A DNA stretch of 64,000 nucleotides from DATBAX01 sp963723765 (GTDB lineage Bacteria; Acidobacteriota; Terriglobia; Terriglobales; Acidobacteriaceae), in NCBI GenBank assembly GCA_963723765.1, contig CAVRSD010000005.1:248001-312000 (forward strand), read 5' to 3'. The position numbers and the translations under genes were made by a program. Under the pieces are notes generated by a model. The model was given only the letters and a program-made list of their open reading frames with translations, had not been told where the DNA came from and made no database searches. Shown here in pieces: positions 56,442-64,000 of the stretch. Every line of letters begins with the position of its first letter. The stretch's first letter is position 1.

Positions 56442-56846
56442 CTAGCCGTGTTCGACGCGCGCCTTTATGTCCGCGTACGCCGCATCGATGAGCCGGGTCA
56501 ACTCGGCGGCGTTGGTGGCCGTTCCCGGTCTCAACTTCACATGGCGCATGAACTTGCCGGTGCCTTGCAGTAAGCGCGCCGGATCCCGCAGCGCTGCGCC
56601 TTGAAAGAAGCCCACATTCACGTGCGAAGTGAATACATTGACGTAGGCGAAGGGTGCATCTCCCAAACATGCAACCGGACAACCGTCATGCAAAAGCTCC
56701 CGGACTTCGTCCCCGCATTTTCGCATGACCTCAAACCACTGATGCGCGATGGCTCCCAGTCCACCGGCATGGTCCTTCATCCACGCATCGATGGCGGGGT
56801 CCCGCTCGATAGCGCCGTTGAATCGCAGCAATTCCGCTCTCATCAT
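56442..56846 (-). CDS. DUF1801 domain protein
   Basis: 134 residues starting at one of two adjacent ATGs. PFAYVNVFTSHVNVGFFQGAALRDPARLLQGTGKFMRHVKLRP is the DUF1801 (YdhG-like) core. Small soluble protein of unknown biochemical role. Its 3' end lies against the repeat region. Confidence 0.82.
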   Translation of the reverse strand: MMRAELLRFNGAIERDPAIDAWMKDHAGGLGAIAHQWFEVMRKCGDEVRELLHDGCPVACLGDAPFAYVNVFTSHVNVGFFQGAALRDPARLLQGTGKFMRHVKLRPGTATNAAELTRLIDAAYADIKARVEHG

Positions 56847-56890
56847 CGCTCCACTGTTCTTTGAAATTTAAGTATAGAGCTCCGGTGGTT

Positions 56891-57418
56891 CTACTCGTGG
56901 CCTCTTGCCGCGAATAGAAACAGCGCTACTGTGAGAACCAATGTTACGATCTCGATCAGCAGAGCATACAGAGTCAAGCGTTTCGCCCGGTCAAACTGTG
57001 CAAGCAGCCGGCTGACCACCAGTCCCACAATCACGACTGGCGAACAAAGCAGCCGATCCAGACAAAGCCAGCCCAGGAGCATCGTCCCCTGGCCCACGGC
57101 CGGAATACTGAGTAGTCCCAGACTGATCGGTGCAGTCAGGCTGAAGGCAACCAAGACTTTGGCATACCCGGTGTAGAGGTTTTCAGACTTGCGGATCACC
57201 AGCACCAGAGCAAAAGTCGGGACCAGCAACATGCAGCCAATGAAGATCTCGAGCATCCAGTCGCCGGCGGCGTACATCCCGCCCGCCGCCGCGGCGTCTT
57301 GGGGGTGATTGACATACAGCAGGTAGCGCGCAAAGACGAGGACCGACGCAATCGCAAGCACTAGAGCATAGGACGCTGCCACCAGACCTAGCTGTGTCCG
57401 AAGCGGGATCGATTTCAT
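56891..57418 (-). CDS. Four-helix membrane protein of unknown function
   Basis: 175 residues with four to five hydrophobic segments (LVAASYALVLAIASVLVFARYLLYV; WMLEIFIGCMLLVPTFALVLVI; PISLGLLSIPAVGQGTMLLGWLCL; LLIEIVTLVLTVALFLFAA). Basic loops suggest an in-out topology. No family recognised. 45 bp upstream of the DUF1801 gene on the same strand, possibly cotranscribed. Confidence 0.65.
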   Translation of the reverse strand: MKSIPLRTQLGLVAASYALVLAIASVLVFARYLLYVNHPQDAAAAGGMYAAGDWMLEIFIGCMLLVPTFALVLVIRKSENLYTGYAKVLVAFSLTAPISLGLLSIPAVGQGTMLLGWLCLDRLLCSPVVIVGLVVSRLLAQFDRAKRLTLYALLIEIVTLVLTVALFLFAARGHE

Positions 57419-57631
57419 GTCGGCATTCTACCCGTTGCGCTTGGAGAATTTCCGATGAATGTCTGGGAGGCTTATCTCTCAAAGCAATGTTCGTGAAGAG
57501 CTATAGGGGTCCTTCAGGATGACAGGATTGCTTGAGATGTACAGGATTAGGTGAGACGGGATGATCAATGAGTCCCCGATGGCGACTGAAGTTTTTCATG
57601 TTTCCGCCGAAGTGCTCTCAGGAGGTGCAAA

Positions 57632-57961
57632 ATGAAATTAAATTGGATATGTGGTGTATTGTGCGCAACCGCGCTGAGCGTCCCTGCTTTCGCGCAGGTG
57701 GGGGTGTACATCGGAGTCGCCCCACCACCGTTGCGTTATGAACGGCGTGGGCCGATGCCAGGAGTGGGCTATGCCTGGGTCGATGGATACTGGGCCCCGC
57801 ATGGACATAGCTATAGCTGGGTGGGCGGGCGCTGGGACCATGCGCCTTATGAAGGGGCGCAGTGGAACCATCCCCACTATGATCACTACAAGCAAGGCTG
57901 GCAGTTGCATGAAGGCCACTGGGACCATGAGAACCACGACGGGGACCACCACGATCGGTAA
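57632..57961 (+). CDS. Secreted YXWGXW-repeat protein
   Basis: 109 residues. AGGAGG precedes the ATG at ideal distance. Signal peptide LNWICGVLCATALSVPAFA ends in AQ. The mature part has aromatic repeats GYAWVDGYWAPHG, YSWVGGRWDH and a His/Asp-rich end (HWDHENHDGDHHDR), the pattern of YXWGXW repeat proteins. The acidic and His-rich tail could bind metal. Function unknown. Confidence 0.82.
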   Translation: MKLNWICGVLCATALSVPAFAQVGVYIGVAPPPLRYERRGPMPGVGYAWVDGYWAPHGHSYSWVGGRWDHAPYEGAQWNHPHYDHYKQGWQLHEGHWDHENHDGDHHDR

Positions 57962-57983
57962 GTGAAGCTTAGGTCGAATGGAA

Positions 57984-58104
57984 GTCAACCCCTTGGCCAG
58001 CGGGGGTACTGACCGTATGTCTCCCACCCTTCGCAAAAAACGCGAAGAATGGGGCACCCCTGTCATTGCAGTTGAGATCAAAACCTAAGGGTGGGCCACC
58101 CGCC
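57984..58104. mobile_element. Right-end fragment of a RAYT-family element
   Basis: Carries the CCCACCCTTCGC/GCGAAGAATGGGGCACC palindrome and ends at AAGGGTGGGCCACCCGCC (58087-58104), the exact reverse complement of the left terminal repeat found at 58858, 59156 and 60478. The corresponding left half is missing here. Confidence 0.8.
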
Positions 58105-58248
58105 CAGGTCACCCTTACTCATTTACAAGCATAATGATCTTATTCAGAAGAGTGTCGACCGATTACTGGTGCCAAGCCGCGCGCGGGAACCTAACTGAAG
58201 AAAGTTAGTCCCAATTTTTGTCGGCGAGATCAGTCCCGCGCGACGCAG

Positions 58249-58830
58249 CTAGTCTGGATAGAGCCGACGGTTGATCTCAGTCTCCCATTGTCGCGTGACG
58301 ACGCGGTCAAAAACATTGACTTCAGAGATCTGTTTTTTGAACTGAGCATATCGTTCCTGAGAAAAAACTTCTTTAAGGCGATCCATGTTCGATCGTAGCA
58401 AATGTGACAACTCGGAGAAATCGTGGATCGCGCCTCGTTGAATCTTTTCTGCCGGAGCAATCAGGCTAAGCACCAACGAAAGTTCATGCCAATCTTTTGG
58501 CGAACACTCCGAGGCCACATGCACCTGAAACTCTTCCCGCCATCGGATAAACCGCAGGAGCAGTCCTTCGACTCCGATGGTAACGACGGAAGCATTCAGG
58601 CCTTCAAGATTATCAGCTTCCGTATTTGGGATGGCGTGAGCATTGTGTTCTTCGAACAGGAACTGCAATCGCTCCTGGACCTCTTGCTCTAATTGCTTCT
58701 TTTTCTCCGCATTCCGACGCCTGTAAAAGGGCCCGTATAGCAGTGAGAACAGGTTGCCCACTACGAATCCAAAGGCACGAAATGGTAGCCTGACCATAGG
58801 CAAAACCCATTTATTAAATTGGCTACTCAT
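58249..58830 (-). CDS. Conserved hypothetical protein between element fragments
   Basis: 193 residues from ATG 58830 behind GGTGGAG. The first 30 residues of the longer frame derive from the adjacent mobile element and are excluded. A hydrophobic stretch (LPFRAFGFVVGNLFSLLYGPFY) is followed by a charged helix (RRRNAEKKKQLEQEVQERLQFLFEE) and an alpha-helical remainder (LSELSHLLRSNMDRLKEVFSQERYAQFKKQ). No family recognised. Flanked by a right end and a left end of RAYT-family elements. Confidence 0.6.
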   Translation of the reverse strand: MSSQFNKWVLPMVRLPFRAFGFVVGNLFSLLYGPFYRRRNAEKKKQLEQEVQERLQFLFEEHNAHAIPNTEADNLEGLNASVVTIGVEGLLLRFIRWREEFQVHVASECSPKDWHELSLVLSLIAPAEKIQRGAIHDFSELSHLLRSNMDRLKEVFSQERYAQFKKQISEVNVFDRVVTRQWETEINRRLYPD

Positions 58831-58857
58831 TCTCCACCATTTACTAATAAGGCAGCG

Positions 58858-59156
58858 GGCGGGTGGCCCACCCTTTCGACCGCGAAAGTATATCTCAGGA
58901 AACTTCTCAACTGTTGCCACTGGGGGTGCCCCGTTCCTTGCGCTTTTTGCAAGGGGCGGGTGTGAGCGCCATCACATCTTTCTGGGCCTGTGGGCAGTTA
59001 GACTTTCCACATGCCCAAGGGTCTCAAGCGATACTACGGCGCTGGACACCTGCACTTTATCACTTGCAGTTGCTATCAGCGAAGGCCTGGCCTGGGCACC
59101 GCCCGACGCCGTGATCTGTTCTTAACTATTCTCGAACAAGCACGCCGACGCTATCG
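58858..59156 (+). mobile_element. Truncated RAYT element (left end and first 49 transposase codons)
   Basis: Begins with GGCGGGTGGCCCACCCTT (58858-58875) and continues nearly identically to the full element at 60478, through a hairpin CCCGTTCCTTGCGC/GCAAGGGGCGGG, to codon 49 of the transposase gene (ATG 59011). At 59156 it is cut by the left end of the internally deleted copy. The transposase fragment ends before the HUH motif, so it is a pseudogene. Confidence 0.88.
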
Positions 59157-59461
59157 GCGGGTGGCCCACCCTTTCAGCGGGAAAGTATATCTCAGGAAAC
59201 TTCTCAACTGTTGCCACTGGGGGTGCCCCGTTCCTTGCGCTTTTTGCAAGGGGCGGGTGTGAGCGCCATCACATCTTTCTGGGCCTGGCAAAAAACGCAA
59301 GGGCGGAGGAAACCTTAAGATTTCAACGGAGGTCAACCCCCTTGGCCAACTGCGGTACCAGCCATGTGCCTCCCACCCTTCGCAAAAAACGCGAAGAGTG
59401 GGGCACCCCCTGCAGGGACGATTGCTAATGAGATCAAAACCTTAAGGGTGGGCCACCCGCC
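59156..59461. mobile_element. 306-bp internally deleted RAYT-family element with perfect 18-bp terminal inverted repeats
   Basis: Left repeat GGCGGGTGGCCCACCCTT (59156-59173) and right repeat AAGGGTGGGCCACCCGCC (59444-59461) are exact inverses. The left 130 bp equal the full element's leader. The whole transposase gene is missing: TTTCTGGGCCTGG joins directly to CAAAAAACGCAAGGGCGG, the equivalent of the sequence after the gene in the full copy. This makes a MITE-like, non-autonomous form that would need the transposase in trans. Confidence 0.85.
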
Positions 59462-59532
59462 AGGATGACAAGGGGTATGTGACAGTGGTGAATCGTCCGG
59501 ACAAAATATTGGTGGGTGCGGTAGGAATCGAA
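59462..59532. repeat. Duplicate of tRNA-Lys 3' end and its flank
   Basis: Positions 59461-59532 match 61436-61507 except for a two-base difference near 59493. The last 23 bases (59510-59532) are the CCA and T-arm part of the tRNA-Lys gene. The copy lacks the rest of the tRNA and cannot be functional. Confidence 0.88.
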
Positions 59533-59817
59533 TCCTCACATAAACGTACATTCAACAACATAGAAAGCAACGGACGGCATAAAAAGCGATCTTAGTACAT
59601 GCAAGGCAGTGACAATTGCAGGTGAACGGCAGGTGCAAGACCATTTTTCCCAAGACACTTCAAAAAGCCCAACAATACTTTAGTCGGGCTGCTTGGCTCT
59701 TTCGTTGGGAATTATACGGTCGTCGAATCAGTTGCTATTGCGTCACCGTCTGTCGGGTGACTTTCTTAACCGGCGTAAGCGAGTAGTAGTAATGTGGGAA
59801 CTCCCGTCGGTCCAGGG

Positions 59818-60378
59818 TCATTGGCATTTCTCCTCCGTGGGATTTTCCTCGATCCTAATCTTCATCGGCTTAGAGGTCGCTCGAACGAAACTGTTAGTTC
59901 CCTCTATCCCCATTTCCAGGACAACTTGCAGATAGTGTGTTCCGGGACTTATGACCTCAACTTTCGAATATGTTTTGGTTTTGGGAATCGTTAAGGTAGT
60001 TTCCACGGAATCGAATTCTAAATCCTCCCCTTGATGAATGACGTGACGCTCCGGTTTCTGAGAAGGCTCCGGCGAATTCGATTGATCGAAAGCGTCAGGG
60101 GAGTGAAGTTCAAATTCGTGATTACCTTTCCGTACGTCATCGAGCGTGTGTGATACCAGCACAATAGGATAAACAGGAGGGCTCACTTCGACGGCAAGGT
60201 GCGCAGCATTAACGACTTTTATCTTGAAACTAACCAGAAGGGCCGCGATTTTGTCGTTCACCTTACAGTATCGTTGGCTCCTGATCTGGGTGTTTAGAGT
60301 TAGTTTTTCGTCAGTAATCTGCGGGTTGGCCGCTGTGACAAGGAACGCGATCAGGAAAACAAGAGCATAGATATTCAT
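59818..60378 (-). CDS. Secreted beta-rich protein of unknown function
   Basis: 186 residues from ATG 60378 behind TTAGGAGA. Signal peptide NIYALVFLIAFLVTAANP. The mature part is beta-rich (KIAALLVSFKIKVVNAAHLAVEVSPPVYPIVLVSH, KVEVISPGTHYLQVVLEMG). Codon use and lower GC contrast with neighbours, and the gene lies in the only unique DNA between two RAYT-family copies, so it may have come in with a duplication or insertion. No family recognised. Confidence 0.65.
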   Translation of the reverse strand: MNIYALVFLIAFLVTAANPQITDEKLTLNTQIRSQRYCKVNDKIAALLVSFKIKVVNAAHLAVEVSPPVYPIVLVSHTLDDVRKGNHEFELHSPDAFDQSNSPEPSQKPERHVIHQGEDLEFDSVETTLTIPKTKTYSKVEVISPGTHYLQVVLEMGIEGTNSFVRATSKPMKIRIEENPTEEKCQ

Positions 60379-60477
60379 GGATTCTCCTAAATAATCGATC
60401 ACGGTGCAAGGCAGTTGTCGTAGACAAAGCTATTGTTGATCGCTTGCCCTGAACCCGACAAACTGGAGTCGTCTACT

Positions 60478-61366
60478 GGCGGGTGGCCCACCCTTTCAGC
60501 GCGAAAGTATATCTCAGGAAACTTCTCCTCTGTTGCCACTGGGGGTGCCCCGTTCCTTGCGCTTTTTGCAAGGGGCGGGTGTGAGCGCCATCACATCTTT
60601 CTGGGCCTGTGGGCAGTTAGACTTTCCGCATGCCCAAGGGTCTCAAGCGATACTACGGCGCTGGACACCTGCACTTTATCACTTGCAGTTGCTATCAGCG
60701 AAGGCCTGGCCTGGGCACCGCCCGACGCCGTGATCTGTTCTTAACTATTCTCGAACAAGCACGCCGACGCTATCGCTTCGTGGTGCTGGGCTACGTGGTG
60801 ATGCCCGAGCATTTTCATCTGCTCATCAGCGAACCGCAGGAGGGAGATCCATCCACCGTGATGCAGGTGGTGAAACAACGCTTCGCGCAGCGGGTCTTGC
60901 CGCTCTCGCGACGCCGCCGTAGCGAGCTCCAGAGTTCGTTGTGGGATAACCGTGCAACGCACGTTTGGCAGGCACGTTTCTATGATTTCAATGTGTGGAC
61001 CGAGCGCAAACGGGTGGAAAAACTTCGTTACATGCATCGCAATCCCGTGAAACGCGGACTGGTGATTGAACCGGAACAATGGCCGTGGAGCAGCTTCCGG
61101 GATTACTGGCGTGGGCAAACCGGAAAAGTTCGGGTGAATGACACCGACGTGATGAAGATGCGGATGAAACTTCCCGCAGCGCCGGTACTCGCCCCTGGCA
61201 AAAAACGCCAGGGGCGGAACACCTTTTAGATTTCGATGGAGGTCAACACCTTGGCCGACTACGGTACTAGCCGTGTGCCTCCCATCCTTCGCAAAAAACG
61301 CGAAGAATGGGGCACCCCCATGCAGGGTGATGCCGGTAAGATCAAAATCTATGGTGGGCTGTCGCT
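60478..61366 (+). mobile_element. Full-length RAYT element
   Basis: Starts with the left terminal repeat at 60478-60495, then the leader with its hairpin, the transposase gene (60630-61229), a hairpin TGGCAAAAAACGCCA after it, the CATCCTTCGC/GCGAAGAATG palindrome and a decayed right end (TATGGTGGGCTGTCG near 61350 in place of the 18-bp repeat). The decayed right end may mean that this copy can supply the enzyme but not move itself. Confidence 0.85.
60630..61229 (+). CDS. REP-associated tyrosine transposase (RAYT, Y1_Tnp/TnpA_REP family)
   Basis: 199 residues. Y1 transposase fold: HLHFITCSCYQRRPG at the start, the metal-binding HUH motif in VMPEHFHLLIS (His61, His63), the catalytic Tyr134 in LRYMHRNPVKRGLV, and the typical YWPWSSFRDYW-like end (EQWPWSSFRDYW). 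Single-strand-specific enzymes of this family cut at REP palindromes and move or multiply them. ATG 60630 is supported by the identical start in the truncated copy. The last 15 residues are encoded by the element's hairpin. Confidence 0.93.
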   Translation: MPKGLKRYYGAGHLHFITCSCYQRRPGLGTARRRDLFLTILEQARRRYRFVVLGYVVMPEHFHLLISEPQEGDPSTVMQVVKQRFAQRVLPLSRRRRSELQSSLWDNRATHVWQARFYDFNVWTERKRVEKLRYMHRNPVKRGLVIEPEQWPWSSFRDYWRGQTGKVRVNDTDVMKMRMKLPAAPVLAPGKKRQGRNTF

Positions 61367-61377
61367 TAGTGAGTGAA

Positions 61378-61445
61378 GAGGTATGGGTCCTTCGACTGCA
61401 TGAGTTTGATCGCATGCGATCAAACTCATTTCGCTCAGGATGACA
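61378..61445. repeat. Palindromic repeat of the GGTCCTTCGACT/CTCAGGATGACA family
   Basis: Contains a perfect 30-bp palindrome (61400-61429, arms ATGAGTTTGATCGCA and its inverse) between GGGTCCTTCGACTGC and TTTCGCTCAGGATGACA. Matches the halves at 55950-56025 and 56240-56316. Confidence 0.82.
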
Positions 61446-61484
61446 AGGGGTATGTGACAGTGGTGAAGAGTCCGGACAAAATAT

Positions 61485-61560
61485 TGGTGGGTGCGGTAGG
61501 AATCGAACCTACAACCTGTCGGTTAAGAGCCGAATGCTCTGCCAGTTGAGCTACGCACCC
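61485..61560 (-). tRNA. tRNA-Lys (anticodon CTT)
   Basis: 76 bases with encoded CCA. Acceptor GGGTGCG/CGCACCC, D arm GCTC...GAGC, anticodon loop CTCTTAA with anticodon CTT, T arm GTAGG-TTCGATT-CCTAC. One mismatch at the top of the anticodon stem (27-43). Its 3' end and downstream flank are duplicated at 59461-59532. Confidence 0.95.
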
Positions 61561-61662
61561 TCGTGATGACGTGCGGATCTTGCTGCTGAGAATGTCGCGA
61601 ACTGCAGTCGAAACGATCCAATGCGACCCTTCGAGTGTAACACGGCAGAGCCGGGATTCTGG

Positions 61663-62109
61663 TCAGGAGCGTTGCTGCGCGTCGGCGGCGAACGGGGTCA
61701 CGGTCTCGGTGACGCGAGCGCTGGGACGCCGCGGAGGCAGGTTGGCTGCATCGGCGGCGGGAGTTTGCTCCAGCGTGCCCAGAACCACAATGTCTCCCAG
61801 TTGGTTATACGGAAACGAGAGAAATTTGTGCTCGGCGCAGATGGCATCAATCCATCGCAGTTGCCGGGCGCTCAAAACTTTCACCGGAAGCGTGGGGAAA
61901 TTGCGAAACAACCACAGTAGGTAAACCCGCTGGGTGAAGGAAGGTTGGAGATAGCGTGGGCCGAGTGGCGTAAGAACCCGGAGCATTCCACCGGACAATT
62001 TTTCGATCGACATGGCCGAACTCACCTGAAAGTTTGCAGTATGTAGTTTCTTGAACCAGAGCAATCCAAGGGCCAGCATTATTGCACCGATCCCGAGGCA
62101 TGTGTACAA
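61663..62109 (-). CDS. Small membrane-anchored protein of unknown function
   Basis: 148 residues from TTG 62109, or 138 from ATG 62079 (MLALGLLWFKK). One N-terminal membrane helix (GIGAIMLALGLLWF), then a basic soluble part (LQPSFTQRVYLLWLFRNFPTLPVKVLSARQLRWIDAICAE). Family not recognised. Confidence 0.6.
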   Translation of the reverse strand: MYTCLGIGAIMLALGLLWFKKLHTANFQVSSAMSIEKLSGGMLRVLTPLGPRYLQPSFTQRVYLLWLFRNFPTLPVKVLSARQLRWIDAICAEHKFLSFPYNQLGDIVVLGTLEQTPAADAANLPPRRPSARVTETVTPFAADAQQRS

Positions 62110-62218
62110 GAAAGTTCTAATTCCTTAAGAAATTTACACGAAAAGACCTATGCCAACATTGGAAAACCGCCATAGAATGCACTATTTTCGGTGCAATCAT
62201 GGAATGCAATAGGCAAAT

Positions 62219-62548
62219 TTAGCCCAGGATTTCAGGCAATATATCTATGTTCCGGATGCTGGCGGCCACGCCAAAGTTGCCGTCCGCCTTGTTTTCCACC
62301 CGCACCACGGAAGCCTGGCAGCAGACCCAGCGTTTTTCGCCCTGCGTGAGTTCCGGCGGCAGGATGAGCACCATTTCCAGTTCGCTGCCTTCGGAAATGT
62401 GCGAATTGGTGTAGAGAAAAATCCCGCTCGTACTCAAATCCCTGGTCTGACCGGTGAGTTGCAGATTGCCCTGCGGCGCCTTGATGGAGACCGGCACACT
62501 GGCCGGAATGCGCTGTCCGGAACGGCGATCATCCTTGGGGGTCGTCAT
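62219..62548 (-). CDS. PilZ domain protein
   Basis: 109 residues from ATG 62548. RRSGQRIPASVPVSI gives the RxxxR part and RDLSTSGIFLYTN the DxSxxG part of the c-di-GMP-binding PilZ motif. Longer frame upstream (36 codons) is unconvincing. Probably a single-domain c-di-GMP receptor. Confidence 0.87.
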   Translation of the reverse strand: MTTPKDDRRSGQRIPASVPVSIKAPQGNLQLTGQTRDLSTSGIFLYTNSHISEGSELEMVLILPPELTQGEKRWVCCQASVVRVENKADGNFGVAASIRNIDILPEILG

Positions 62549-62723
62549 GCGAGGGGAGAGAGTACCACAGATCGGCCCCAAAGAAAGAATCTCAGATTCA
62601 TTTGGGATGTGGCGAGCCAAAGCACTTAACCTGCGAGGCTCACAAAGCCAGCGCAAAGGAACGCAAAGTTGAAGGCACGTCTAAACATGCGACTGCCAAC
62701 TACGATTCATTTAGCATGGGAAC

Positions 62724-63515
62724 GTGGCCCGCACGAATTCTCCTCGGCAAGTTGGTCTGGCGCGCGCACTTTCCAAGCTGGGGTATTGTTCGCGATCGGA
62801 AGCGAGTGACCTGATCCGCGACGAACGAGTAAGACTCAATGGAAAGAGCCGCCGCGATCCGGAAACTCCGGTCCATTTGGGAAAAGACCGGATCGAAGTG
62901 GATGGATTAGTCATCGAGGCCGCAGCCAAGACTTACCTCATGTTGAACAAACCTCGGGGAGTGGTCACGACGGCGTCCGACGAAAGGGGCCGCAAAACGG
63001 TTTATGAACTTCTGGATACTGCCTTGCTAGGGAGAGCCGTGCCCTGGGTCGCTCCGGTGGGGCGATTGGACAAGGCGAGCGAAGGACTATTGCTGCTCAC
63101 CAATGATTCAGAGTGGGCGGCTCGCCTGCTGAACCCGGAAACTCATCTCGACAAAATTTATCAGGTGCAGATTGGAAAAGCTGCGGATGAGAAATTGCTC
63201 GCGACCATGATCCAGGGCGTACACACCCACGATGACGATTTTCTGCGGGTGAAGGCTGTCCGGGTGGTGCGCAGCGGACAACGGAACAGCTGGATCGAAG
63301 TGGTGCTCGATGAAGGCAAGAACCGCCACATTCGGCGTCTGCTGGAAAAGTTGAACGTGGAAGTGTTGCGCCTGGTGCGAGTGGCGATTGGGCCCCTGGC
63401 CCTGGGAGAGCTGGACAAAGGCAAGGTCAGAGAGTTAACCAAGGCGGAAAAGAATTCGCTGGACTCCGCAATGTCTTCGAAGTCCGCTAGTTCAAGATCT
63501 AATCTCAGGCAGTGA
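62724..63515 (+). CDS. RluB/RsuA-family pseudouridine synthase
   Basis: 263 residues, GTG start. S4 RNA-binding domain (GLARALSKLGYCSRSEASDLIRDERVRLNGK), then the catalytic domain with the Asp in VGRLDKASEGLLLLTND, MLNKPRGVVTT, and GKNRHIRRLLEKLN. It probably modifies 23S rRNA (RluB) although RsuA-like action on 16S is possible. Overlaps the convergent XRE gene by 11 bp at the 3' ends. Confidence 0.9.
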   Translation: MARTNSPRQVGLARALSKLGYCSRSEASDLIRDERVRLNGKSRRDPETPVHLGKDRIEVDGLVIEAAAKTYLMLNKPRGVVTTASDERGRKTVYELLDTALLGRAVPWVAPVGRLDKASEGLLLLTNDSEWAARLLNPETHLDKIYQVQIGKAADEKLLATMIQGVHTHDDDFLRVKAVRVVRSGQRNSWIEVVLDEGKNRHIRRLLEKLNVEVLRLVRVAIGPLALGELDKGKVRELTKAEKNSLDSAMSSKSASSRSNLRQ

Positions 63516-64000
63516 CAATCACTCCGGTGCAGGGACTTTTCCCGATGCGGCGATAGCTGTGGCGAACGGCGGAATCGAAATAGACGGCATCTCCGGAATC
63601 GAGGGTATAGATTTCCTGGCCAATCGCCAGTTCCAGTTTGCCGTTGATCACGTAGAGCAGCTCGACTCCTGAATGTTGGTGATGAGGGGTTTTTCCGTCC
63701 GGGAAGGGCTCGAATTCCGCATAGAAAGCATTCAACTTCCGCTCCGTAGCTTTAAAGTCAAGACTCTCAAAATTGTAGGCAATCGTGCTGCCGCCGTGCC
63801 TTTCAGGAAATCGAATGCGTTCCTTCTTGCGAACAATGGAAACCACATGGCGTTTGCGCTCATCGGCGAAGAAATATTCCAGCCCCACTCCAAATACCAT
63901 GGCGATGCGCAGCAGGGTAGGCAGCGTAGGAAATAGTTTGCCGCGCTCCAGTTTTGACAACATGGCAGCGGACATTCCGGTGTGCTTGCCAAGCTCCACC
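63505..64000 (-). CDS. XRE-family regulator with cupin domain (5' end beyond the window)
   Basis: At least 164 residues, continuing past base 64000. Helix-turn-helix part (GKHTGMSAAMLSKLERGKLFPTLPTLLRIAMVFGVGLEYFF), then a linker and a C-terminal cupin (HHQHSGVELLYVINGKLELAIGQEIYTLDSGDAVYFDSAVRHSYRR) that would sense a small ligand. Related to the PuuR/SutR-type regulators. Target unknown. Confidence 0.88.
   Translation of the reverse strand, partial: VELGKHTGMSAAMLSKLERGKLFPTLPTLLRIAMVFGVGLEYFFADERKRHVVSIVRKKERIRFPERHGGSTIAYNFESLDFKATERKLNAFYAEFEPFPDGKTPHHQHSGVELLYVINGKLELAIGQEIYTLDSGDAVYFDSAVRHSYRRIGKSPCTGVIVTA

Noticed and set aside
59510..59532. Second tRNA gene
   Set aside because: Only the last 23 bases of a tRNA-Lys are present; no anticodon or D arm.
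60741..61415. 224-codon minus-strand open frame
   Set aside because: Antisense to the RAYT transposase gene, whose HUH motif and tyrosine are intact.
59461..61560. Calling the segment an integrative element
   Set aside because: Direct repeat of the tRNA end fits, but no integrase or excision gene is present, so it is only offered as one hypothesis.

Overview
The window looks like a chromosomal segment of an Acidobacteriota soil bacterium (Koribacter/Sulfotelmatobacter-like Terriglobia). This is inferred from gene content and repeats; no rRNA is present. Supporting signs are a Gram-negative lptC-lptB-rpoN-hpf cluster with an acidobacterial-looking low-complexity insertion in RpoN, tandem DUF507 genes, large IPT/Ig-like surface proteins, tandem TolC-family proteins, and many dispersed palindromic intergenic repeats.

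Layout. 0.2-9 kb: an orphan CpaE/TadZ-like ATPase, a large protein with a divergent class III cyclase domain, a membrane acyltransferase, a creatininase-family protein, a frameshifted sugar-binding protein and small cupin/secreted proteins. 9-15.3 kb (minus strand): envelope cluster RDD protein - lptC/OstA fusion - lptB - rpoN - hpf. 15.4-27.9 kb: ABC ATPase, recJ, DUF507 pair, queG, GT39 glycosyltransferase, a TPR protein with a degenerate zinc-peptidase site, a cold-shock gene and YihY. 28-34 kb: a secreted protein, a giant surface protein and an S9 peptidase. 34-43.7 kb: LeuA-like synthase, aldehyde dehydrogenase, truA, two tandem TolC-type genes, GT2 and a VOC protein. 43.8-55.7 kb: branched-chain acyl-CoA and amino-acid catabolism (split acyl-CoA mutase, carboxylase beta subunit, HMG-CoA lyase, enoyl-CoA hydratase, thioesterase, histidine ammonia-lyase), interrupted by a TonB-domain protein, a PIN toxin-antitoxin pair, an AlkA-type glycosylase and a GxxExxY protein framed by inverted repeats. 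55.7-61.6 kb: a repeat-rich island with two palindromes resembling parS, a 291-bp-period duplication, and a family of REP-associated tyrosine transposase (RAYT) elements present in full, internally deleted and truncated forms, next to a tRNA-Lys whose 3' end is duplicated 1,975 bp away. 61.6-64 kb: PilZ protein, RluB-type pseudouridine synthase and an XRE-cupin regulator cut by the window edge.

Two general points. First, at least ten genes, including core genes such as rpoN and queG, are broken by frameshifts, and most can be repaired by removing one base. This points to insertion errors in the assembly rather than ten real pseudogenes. Second, the most unusual structure is the RAYT island: an internally deleted 306-bp element with perfect 18-bp terminal inverted repeats sits between a truncated copy and a full transposase-bearing copy.
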